A stretch of DNA of 5,151 bases. Origin: Lachnospiraceae bacterium. GTDB taxonomy: Bacteria; Bacillota; Clostridia; Lachnospirales; Lachnospiraceae. This document shows positions 1 to 4,216 of the stretch, one piece after another. A program made the translations under genes and the position numbers. Each line of letters begins with the position of its first letter. Position 1 is the stretch's first letter. Below the pieces are notes generated by a model. It was not told where the DNA came from. It worked only from the letters and a program-made list of their open reading frames with translations, and did not search any database. The stretch covers positions 1 through 5,151 of the forward strand of contig JAILOA010000156.1 of NCBI GenBank assembly GCA_024691065.1. Reading direction: 5' to 3'.

Positions 1-111
1 CCTTCCGAGTTTGAAGGTGAGACTGCATTTATAACTTCTGAGATTACTGAAAAGGAATTTAAGGCATTTAAGGATAGTACAGAGGTTATTAATTATATTA
101 GACTTAAATAA
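1..111 (+). CDS. C-terminal fragment, probably homoserine dehydrogenase
   Basis: An open frame enters from the left edge and gives 36 residues before a TAA stop. The end of the peptide has a strand-helix-strand pattern (AFITSEITEKEFKAF, then VINYIRLK). This resembles the tail of the ACT domain that ends many homoserine dehydrogenases, which typically read 'IT-x-x-x-s-E-x-x-x-x-A ... V-x-x-x-I-R-V'. Homoserine dehydrogenase reduces aspartate semialdehyde to homoserine, the branch toward threonine and methionine. The aspartokinase gene starting 101 nt downstream fits, because hom and aspartokinase genes are often adjacent. The coding call is fairly safe. The product is inferred from a short tail plus context, and another ACT-domain protein is possible. 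Confidence 0.55.
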   Translation, partial: PSEFEGETAFITSEITEKEFKAFKDSTEVINYIRLK

Positions 112-142
112 TTAATTATTATATGTGAGAGTTTTTGCTATC

Positions 143-175
143 AATATTTATGCGGGTTATCCTGCATAAAATATT
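143..175 (+). other. Strong intergenic hairpin between hom-like gene and lysC
   Basis: Positions 147-156 (TTTATGCGGG) pair with 161-170 (CCTGCATAAA) in a 10-bp stem containing one G-T pair and a TTAT tetraloop. After a one-base bulge at 171, AATA (143-146) pairs with TATT (172-175). No run of T follows on either strand, so it is not a normal intrinsic terminator. A hairpin in a 101-nt intercistronic gap could stabilise or be the processing site of a hom-lysC transcript, or mark the end of a weak attenuator. The structure is seen directly; the role is inferred. Confidence 0.5.
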
Positions 176-201
176 ATAAATATACTTACAGCAATTAATA
201 C

Positions 202-206
202 GGAGG
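202..206 (+). promoter_or_regulatory. Ribosome binding site of lysC
   Basis: GGAGG lies 6 nt before the ATG at 213. This is a near-ideal Shine-Dalgarno sequence and fixes the start of the full-length aspartokinase. Confidence 0.85.
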
Positions 207-212
207 TAAAAG

Positions 213-1421
213 ATGCTTGTAGTAAAGAAGTTTGGCGGCACTTCTGTTGCCAATAAGGAAAGAATATTTAATGTTGCAAAGAGATGTATCGAAGATTATA
301 AAAAGGGCAACCAGGTTGTCGTAGTTCTCTCTGCAATGGGTAAGCAGACTGATGTACTTCTGGATATGGCTCGTGATATTAATCCAAAGGCCAGCAGAAG
401 AGAGATGGACATGTTACTTACAACCGGAGAGCAAACCAGTGTAGCTCTTATGGCAATGGCTATGGACAGCCTTGGCGTTCCTGCGATTTCACTTAATGCA
501 TTTCAGGTAGCCATGCATACCACAGCTGATTACAGCAATGCAAAGCTTAAGAGAATTGATACCGAAAGAATTTATAATGAGCTTGAAAATCGTAGGATAG
601 TTATAATTACCGGTTTCCAGGGAATTGATAAATATGATAACTATACTACACTTGGTCGTGGCGGTTCGGATACTACCGCAGTTGCACTTGCAGCAGCCCT
701 TCATGCTGATGCATGTGAGATTTATACAGACGTTGACGGTGTTTATACAGCTGACCCAAGAGTTGTCCCAAAGGCAAGAAAGCTTGAGGTTGTTACTTAT
801 GATGAAATGCTCGAGCTTGCAAGTCTCGGTGCAGGTGTATTACATAACCGTTCTGTTGAAATGGCTAAGAAGTATGATGTTCAATTAGTCGTTCGTTCAA
901 GTTTAAATAATAATGAAGGAACCATTGTCAAGGAGGATACAAAAATGGAGAAAATGCTCGTTAGTGGCGTTGCTACAGATAAAAATGTTGTACAGATTTC
1001 AGTTGAAGGTTTGGAGAATAAGCCAGGGGTTGCTTTCAAGCTTTTCCAGCATTTAGCTAATCATAATGTAAATGTAGATATGATTTTACAGTCGGTTGAG
1101 CACAGTGGAAAGCAGGATATCAGCTTCACGGTTACTGAAGAGGATGCTGATGTTGCAATCGAAACAATTGACAGACATGCAGAGAGCTCACTTAAGTGTG
1201 ATCAGGTAAATGTAACACGTGATGTAGCAAAGGTTTCTGTTGTCGGTGCCGGAATGATGACTCATCCGGGTGTTGCTGCTAAGATGTTTGAAGCTCTTTA
1301 TGATTGTGGTGTAAACATTCGTCAGATTTCTACCTCAGAAATAAGAGTAACAGTTCTTATTGATGAGAAATATACCGAGGCTGCTGCACAGGCTGTTCAT
1401 GAGAAGTTTTCTTTAGATTAA
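213..1421 (+). CDS. lysC: Aspartokinase (monofunctional, two ACT domains)
   Basis: Aspartokinase phosphorylates the side-chain carboxylate of L-aspartate with ATP. It is the first step of cytoplasmic lysine, threonine and methionine synthesis. The 402-residue length is normal for a monofunctional enzyme. The kinase domain covers about residues 2-230 and shows KFGGTSV (6-12), TTGEQTS (70-76), TLGRGGSDTTA (146-156) and the nucleotide-site stretch YTDVDGVYTADPR (171-183). Two ACT domains follow at about 262-322 and 341-400, the second with the QISTSEI motif (371-377) typical of lysine- or threonine-inhibited enzymes. GGAGG six bases before the ATG supports the start. Inside the gene, AGGAGG at 931-936 precedes an in-frame ATG (codon 245), so a separate ACT-only subunit is expected, as in Bacillus subtilis aspartokinase II. 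A gtrA-like gene follows after 13 nt. Which amino acid inhibits the enzyme cannot be read from the sequence. Confidence 0.96.
   Translation: MLVVKKFGGTSVANKERIFNVAKRCIEDYKKGNQVVVVLSAMGKQTDVLLDMARDINPKASRREMDMLLTTGEQTSVALMAMAMDSLGVPAISLNAFQVAMHTTADYSNAKLKRIDTERIYNELENRRIVIITGFQGIDKYDNYTTLGRGGSDTTAVALAAALHADACEIYTDVDGVYTADPRVVPKARKLEVVTYDEMLELASLGAGVLHNRSVEMAKKYDVQLVVRSSLNNNEGTIVKEDTKMEKMLVSGVATDKNVVQISVEGLENKPGVAFKLFQHLANHNVNVDMILQSVEHSGKQDISFTVTEEDADVAIETIDRHAESSLKCDQVNVTRDVAKVSVVGAGMMTHPGVAAKMFEALYDCGVNIRQISTSEIRVTVLIDEKYTEAAAQAVHEKFSLD
931..936 (+). promoter_or_regulatory. Internal ribosome binding site within lysC
   Basis: AGGAGG sits inside the lysC reading frame, 8 nt before an in-frame ATG at 945. 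It is as strong as the site at the front of the gene. Its position, between the kinase and ACT domains, is where B. subtilis lysC is known to have a second translation start. Confidence 0.75.
945..1421 (+). CDS. lysC: Predicted aspartokinase beta subunit (internal start in lysC)
   Basis: The same reading frame restarted at Met245 gives 158 residues beginning MEKMLVSGVATDKNVVQ. This product has no kinase domain and contains only the two ACT domains that bind the feedback amino acid. In B. subtilis aspartokinase II, alpha and beta subunits are made from one gene by such an in-phase internal start, with beta at nearly the same place (about residue 246 of 408). The internal AGGAGG with 8-nt spacing is direct evidence that ribosomes could start here. 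That both proteins are made and assemble together is inferred from that family knowledge. A second ATG at 954 is less well spaced and less likely. Confidence 0.7.
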   Translation: MEKMLVSGVATDKNVVQISVEGLENKPGVAFKLFQHLANHNVNVDMILQSVEHSGKQDISFTVTEEDADVAIETIDRHAESSLKCDQVNVTRDVAKVSVVGAGMMTHPGVAAKMFEALYDCGVNIRQISTSEIRVTVLIDEKYTEAAAQAVHEKFSLD

Positions 1422-1434
1422 TCAGGTTTAAAAT

Positions 1435-1884
1435 ATGGACAAAATTAAAGAATTATATACTAAATATCGCGAAATAATAGTTTATTTGATAGTCGGAGTT
1501 CTTACAACCATTGTAAACTGGGTTGTATATTTTATCTGCGTAAGAACATTTCTTGATCCCAAGAATCCGATTCAACTTCAAATTGCTGTTTTGATAGCAT
1601 GGGTTGCAGGTGTATTATTTGCATATGTGACAAACAGAAAATATGTTTTTCAAAGCAGGAATCCGGAGATTTTAAAGGAATTCACATCCTTTGTATTATC
1701 CCGTGTGGCAACTTATCTTATGGAAGTATTTTTAATGTGGCTTTTAGTTACAATTATGGGTATGAATGATTTGATTGCCAAGATTATTGCAAATGTAGTT
1801 GTTATTGTTGGAAATTATATTTTCAGTAAGCTGTTGGTATTTAGAAATAAAGATAAAAAATCAGTAGATAGCGAAGAGGCATAA
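1435..1884 (+). CDS. GtrA-family small membrane protein
   Basis: This is a 149-residue protein with four hydrophobic segments at about residues 14-37, 48-66, 86-107 and 113-133, matching the size and layout of the GtrA family. Family-like motifs are YLIVGVLTTIVNWVVYF in the first helix, NRKYVF (67-72) after the second, and NYIFSKLLVFRNK (127-139) at the end of the fourth. The C-terminus is short and charged. GtrA proteins act in the cytoplasmic membrane in transfer of lipid-linked sugars for decorating O-antigen, teichoic acids or other cell-wall polymers; the exact substrate here is unknown. The ATG lies 13 nt after the lysC stop with only a weak AGG (1424-1426) as binding site, so translation is probably coupled to lysC. 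No glycosyltransferase partner is visible, and no obvious terminator follows. Confidence 0.88.
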   Translation: MDKIKELYTKYREIIVYLIVGVLTTIVNWVVYFICVRTFLDPKNPIQLQIAVLIAWVAGVLFAYVTNRKYVFQSRNPEILKEFTSFVLSRVATYLMEVFLMWLLVTIMGMNDLIAKIIANVVVIVGNYIFSKLLVFRNKDKKSVDSEEA

Positions 1885-1946
1885 TTTTTAAGCTATATTT
1901 TAATTTATTTAATACAGTAAATATAAGGAATTATTTATATTACATA

Positions 1947-1984
1947 TGTTTAATGTCTTATCTTTTGTTTAATGTCTTATCTTT
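1947..1984 (+). repeat. Perfect 19-nt tandem direct repeat (2 copies)
   Basis: TGTTTAATGTCTTATCTTT occurs twice head-to-tail, at 1947-1965 and 1966-1984, without a mismatch. It lies in the 176-nt gap between the gtrA-like gene and lysA, just upstream of the candidate lysA promoter. It could be a paired regulator-binding site, or a recent slippage duplication with no function. Confidence 0.9.
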
Positions 1985-1995
1985 CAGTAAAAGAT

Positions 1996-2030
1996 TTGAC
2001 GGGAAAATGCTATGGTATGCAATTTATAAT
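1996..2030 (+). promoter_or_regulatory. Candidate promoter of lysA
   Basis: TTGACG (1996-2001) is close to a perfect -35 box and TATAAT (2025-2030) is a perfect -10 box, but they are 23 nt apart rather than about 17. One of them may be used with a poorer partner. The 176-nt gap ahead of lysA supports a separate promoter somewhere here. Confidence 0.4.
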
Positions 2031-2060
2031 CTATATATTTACCGAAAGTGAGGAAATGTT

Positions 2061-3317
2061 ATGAGTAAAGTTCCGTTTGTAACCAAAGAACAGGTAGAAG
2101 AGATAGCAAAAACCTATCCAACTCCGTTTTATATTTATGATAAAAATCAAATTATTGAAAATGTACGCAGGGTTAAGAAGGCATTCGCCTGGAATGAAGG
2201 CTTTAAGGAGTATTTCGCTGTTAAGGCTACCCCGAATCCGTTTATTTTAAAGCTTCTCAGAACAGAAGGCTGTGGAGTTGACTGTTCTTCATTGACAGAG
2301 CTTATTATGTCGGAGAAATGTGGCTTTTACGGAGAAGAAATTATGTTTTCTTCCAATGTAACTCCTGCAGAAGAGTATGTAAAGGCTAAGGAATTAGGCG
2401 CTTACATTAATTTGGATGATTATTCACATATTCAGTTCCTTAAGGATTGTGCAGGTATTCCTAAGACTATTTGCTGTAGATATAATCCGGGCGGGGTATT
2501 TTCGCTTGGAACAGATATAATGGATAATCCGGGTGATGCCAAGTATGGTATGACTAAGGAGCAGTTAATTCAGGCATATAAAGATCTTAAGGAGCTTGGT
2601 GCAGAAGAGTTCGGTATCCATTCGTTTATAGCAAGTAATACGGTATCAAACGAATATTATCCTACACTTGCAGGTATTCTTTTTGAATTAGCTCTTGAGA
2701 TTAAGGAAAAGGCAGGAGTAAATATTTCATTCATCAACCTTTCAGGTGGTGTTGGTGTACCTTACAAGCCTGATCAGGAACCTAATGACATCCTTGCAAT
2801 CGGTGAAGGTGTTCGTAAGAAGTTTGAAGAAATCCTTGTTCCAAACGGACTTGGTAATGTTAAGATATTTACCGAGATGGGAAGATTTATGCTTGCACCT
2901 TACGGTGGACTTGTAGCCAAGGTTCTTCATGAGAAGAAGATATATAAAGATTATATCGGACTTGATGCATGTGCCGTAAATCTTATGAGACCGGCAATGT
3001 ATGGTGCTTATCATCATATTACCGTTTTAGGTAAGGAAAATGAGCCTTGCGATCATAAGTATGATGTAACAGGATCACTTTGTGAAAATAATGATAAGTT
3101 TGCCATTGACAGAATGCTTCCGAAGATTGATATAGGCGACTACGTATTTATCCATGATACAGGCGCCCATGGTTTTGCGATGGGATATAATTATAACGGC
3201 AAATTAAAGAGTGCAGAGCTTTTACTTCGTAAGGACGGTACCGTTAAGCTTATCAGAAGAGCAGAGACAGTGGAAGATTATTTCGCTACATTTGATTTTT
3301 GCGATATATTAAAATAA
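2061..3317 (+). CDS. lysA: Diaminopimelate decarboxylase (divergent form)
   Basis: This is a 418-residue fold-type III pyridoxal-phosphate decarboxylase, expected to convert meso-diaminopimelate to L-lysine in the cytoplasm. Features seen are YFAVKATPNP (51-60) with the probable cofactor lysine K55, the barrel strand SSNVTPAEEY (97-106), HSFIASN (187-193), LSGGVGVPY (227-235) in the phosphate-binding loop, EMGR (272-275), CEN (341-343) with the candidate active-site cysteine contributed across the dimer, and GAHG (368-371) leading into YNYNGKLKSAELLL. The classical enzyme usually has HIGSQ, GGGxGIPY, EPGR, CES and GAYG at these places, so this is a divergent subgroup. GAGGA at 2050-2054, 6 nt before the ATG, supports the start. 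Nearby lysC favours lysine synthesis; a related decarboxylase acting on another basic amino acid is less likely. A terminator follows 57 nt downstream. Confidence 0.87.
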   Translation: MSKVPFVTKEQVEEIAKTYPTPFYIYDKNQIIENVRRVKKAFAWNEGFKEYFAVKATPNPFILKLLRTEGCGVDCSSLTELIMSEKCGFYGEEIMFSSNVTPAEEYVKAKELGAYINLDDYSHIQFLKDCAGIPKTICCRYNPGGVFSLGTDIMDNPGDAKYGMTKEQLIQAYKDLKELGAEEFGIHSFIASNTVSNEYYPTLAGILFELALEIKEKAGVNISFINLSGGVGVPYKPDQEPNDILAIGEGVRKKFEEILVPNGLGNVKIFTEMGRFMLAPYGGLVAKVLHEKKIYKDYIGLDACAVNLMRPAMYGAYHHITVLGKENEPCDHKYDVTGSLCENNDKFAIDRMLPKIDIGDYVFIHDTGAHGFAMGYNYNGKLKSAELLLRKDGTVKLIRRAETVEDYFATFDFCDILK

Positions 3318-3374
3318 TATAATGTAGTGGATTGCGAATATCATTGATTGAAAGATATACTTGATTATTTAATA

Positions 3375-3430
3375 CCCGTGCAATATTACCTGGTTATATG
3401 TGATTAGTTAAATATTGCACGGGATTTTTT
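3375..3430 (+). terminator. Intrinsic terminator after lysA
   Basis: CCCGTGCAATATT (3375-3387) and AATATTGCACGGG (3411-3423) form a perfect 13-bp stem, followed by a run of six T (3425-3430). The 23-nt loop is large but can fold weakly on itself (CTGGTT at 3390-3395 with TGATTAG-side bases, mostly G-U pairs). It ends the lysine block and isolates the feo genes. Confidence 0.9.
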
Positions 3431-3452
3431 GCGAATTTAATACTAAAAACTA

Positions 3453-3484
3453 TTGACTTATTGCACGCGTTAGTGTAAACTAAC
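3453..3484 (+). promoter_or_regulatory. feoA1 promoter with overlapping palindromic operator
   Basis: TTGACT (3453-3458) and TAAACT (3476-3481) are 17 nt apart and make a plausible sigma-A promoter. The -10 box lies inside an inverted repeat with perfect arms, GTTAGT-GTAA-ACTAAC (3469-3484). A repressor bound here would block polymerase. A near copy lies before feoA2, and the TTAG...CTAA half-sites recall DtxR/IdeR-type metal regulators, though the spacing is not the classical one. It does not resemble a Fur box. The palindrome is seen; the regulator is inferred. Confidence 0.6.
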
Positions 3485-3606
3485 AAAGAAATATGTAATG
3501 TTTCTGTTTGAGACTATGTTATGTTTTTATTGAAATATGAATTATTTCTTTTTGAAACATGATTTATTTCCTTGTGTTTATATTATGCTTTTATTTTCAT
3601 TTTACG

Positions 3607-3614
3607 AAAGGAGA
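3607..3614 (+). promoter_or_regulatory. Ribosome binding site deciding the feoA1 start
   Basis: AAAGGAGA lies 6 nt before the ATG at 3621. The earlier in-frame ATG at 3537 has only T-rich sequence before it and no binding site, so 3621 is the start. Confidence 0.88.
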
Positions 3615-3620
3615 CATTAT

Positions 3621-3833
3621 ATGCCATTAATTTTTGTAGAAGCGGGCAAGATTGTTAAAGTATTACGTGTTTCCGGGACAGCTGAGGTAAAAAAGCATCT
3701 CGAGGATTTGGGTTTTGTTGCGGGAACCGAGGTAGAGGTTGTTCAATCTCAAGGCGGTAATTTAATAGTTAATGTAAAGGGCTCTAGACTTGCAATTACA
3801 AAAGAGTTAGCCCAAAAGATAACTGTTTCTTAA
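3621..3833 (+). CDS. feoA: FeoA-family ferrous iron transport protein (first copy)
   Basis: This 70-residue protein has the size of a stand-alone FeoA domain, an SH3-like beta barrel that works with FeoB in ferrous iron uptake, probably at the cytoplasmic face. Visible family features are the opening MPLIFVEAGK, the helix and turn HLEDLGFVAGTEVEVV (26-41), and the strand pair NLIVNVKGSRLAIT (47-60). The upstream in-frame extension from 3537 is hydrophobic and lacks a ribosome binding site, so it was not used. The gene has its own promoter-operator and a terminator at its stop codon, so it is probably transcribed apart from feoA2-feoB. The leader from operator to start is about 136 nt and T-rich. 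It differs in sequence from the second FeoA, suggesting an old duplication or a distinct role rather than a recent copy. Confidence 0.9.
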   Translation: MPLIFVEAGKIVKVLRVSGTAEVKKHLEDLGFVAGTEVEVVQSQGGNLIVNVKGSRLAITKELAQKITVS

Positions 3834-3862
3834 ATTCTTTTTATGCAAACAGTTTTTATTTT
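3821..3862 (+). terminator. Intrinsic terminator overlapping the end of feoA1
   Basis: AACTGTTT (3821-3828, within the last feoA1 codons) pairs with AAACAGTT (3847-3854), an 8-bp stem with an 18-nt loop that includes the stop codon. The T-rich tail TTTTTATTTT runs directly into the TTGACT of the next promoter. The stem has only two G-C pairs, so some read-through into feoA2-feoB is likely. Confidence 0.65.
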
Positions 3863-3886
3863 GACTTGTTGTTAGTATAAGTTAAC
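3861..3886 (+). promoter_or_regulatory. feoA2-feoB promoter region with second palindromic operator
   Basis: TTGACT (3861-3866) is followed by GTTAGTATAAGTTAAC (3871-3886), which matches the palindrome before feoA1 at 13 of 16 positions. Counting flanking bases, TTGTTA and TAACAA form perfect outer arms at 3869-3888. A good -10 box at 17 nt is not evident, so the exact promoter is unsure. The operator match is the stronger signal and suggests both feo units answer to the same regulator. Confidence 0.55.
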
Positions 3887-3922
3887 AAAAAAGAATATAT
3901 AGATTATTTTTTTTGTAATAAT

Positions 3923-3938
3923 GTTAGCTAAGACTAAT
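3923..3938 (+). promoter_or_regulatory. Third feo operator-like site
   Basis: GTTAGCTAAGACTAAT shares GTTAG-N5-ACTAA with the feoA1 operator and keeps the TTAG-N6-CTAA half-site spacing. It starts 52 nt after the start of the second operator, close to five helical turns, so proteins on the two sites would face the same side of the DNA. It is a weaker palindrome than the other two. Confidence 0.35.
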
Positions 3939-3969
3939 ATACAATATATTTATTTATGTAGGAAAGGAT

Positions 3970-4203
3970 GTGGCATTACTTATGAAGAGTTTGCGTGATG
4001 TTGCCGTTGGACAGTCAGCTAAGGTAAAGAAAATCCATGGTGAGGGTCCTGTTAAAAGACGTATTATGGATATGGGAATTACCAAAGGCGTTGAAGTTTA
4101 TGTTCGTAAGGTTGCACCTCTTGGTGATCCGATGGAATTAAATATCAGAAATTATGAATTATCTGTAAGAAAAGCAGACGCTGAAATGATTGAGGTTGAA
4201 TAG
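3970..4203 (+). CDS. feoA: FeoA-family ferrous iron transport protein (second copy)
   Basis: This is a 77-residue FeoA domain protein, an SH3-like partner of FeoB. Family features are HGEGPVKRRIMDMGITKG (23-40), then VEVYVRKVAPLGDP (41-54) and a last strand region with YELSVRKADAE (62-72). The start is uncertain. GTG at 3970 has AGGA (3960-3963) 6 nt upstream. ATG at 3982 would give 73 residues beginning MKSLRDVAVGQ, which looks more like family N-termini, but its AAAGGA (3963-3968) is 13 nt away. The GTG is given because the other binding sites here are spaced 6-8 nt, but both are about equally likely. The gene ends 13 nt before feoB and is surely in one operon with it. It resembles the first FeoA only distantly. 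Confidence 0.9.
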   Translation: MALLMKSLRDVAVGQSAKVKKIHGEGPVKRRIMDMGITKGVEVYVRKVAPLGDPMELNIRNYELSVRKADAEMIEVE

Positions 4204-4209
4204 AAAGGA
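4204..4209 (+). promoter_or_regulatory. Ribosome binding site of feoB
   Basis: AAAGGA begins on the base after the feoA2 stop codon and lies 7 nt before the feoB ATG at 4217, fixing that start and suggesting coupled translation. Confidence 0.8.
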
Positions 4210-4216
4210 CAGAAAA

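Noticed and set aside
489..888. Short open frames in other frames over lysC (489-704 minus, 625-888 plus)
   Set aside because: They overlap the strongly conserved kinase-domain coding sequence and show no independent protein signal.
1921..1940. AT-only inverted repeat (ATATAA...TTATAT) as a terminator after the gtrA-like gene
   Set aside because: The stem is six A-T pairs with an eight-base loop and no T-run, too weak to support a terminator call.
1885..2060. Lysine riboswitch or T-box leader ahead of lysA
   Set aside because: The gap is AT-rich and lacks the conserved lysine-riboswitch core segments and the T-box TGGNACCGCG element. The 101-nt gap before lysC likewise shows neither and is short for a full lysine riboswitch plus expression platform.
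2742..3017. 91-codon open frame on the minus strand
   Set aside because: It is entirely opposite lysA, with no recognisable domain.
3537..3620. N-terminal extension of feoA1 to an upstream in-frame ATG, adding a hydrophobic stretch like a signal or membrane segment
   Set aside because: No ribosome binding site precedes 3537, whereas AAAGGAGA is ideally placed for ATG 3621, and FeoA proteins begin at the MPLIF-type position.
3485..3620. Metal-sensing riboswitch (NiCo/czcD type) in the feoA1 leader
   Set aside because: The leader is T-rich and lacks the G-rich conserved elements and four-way junction expected for that class.
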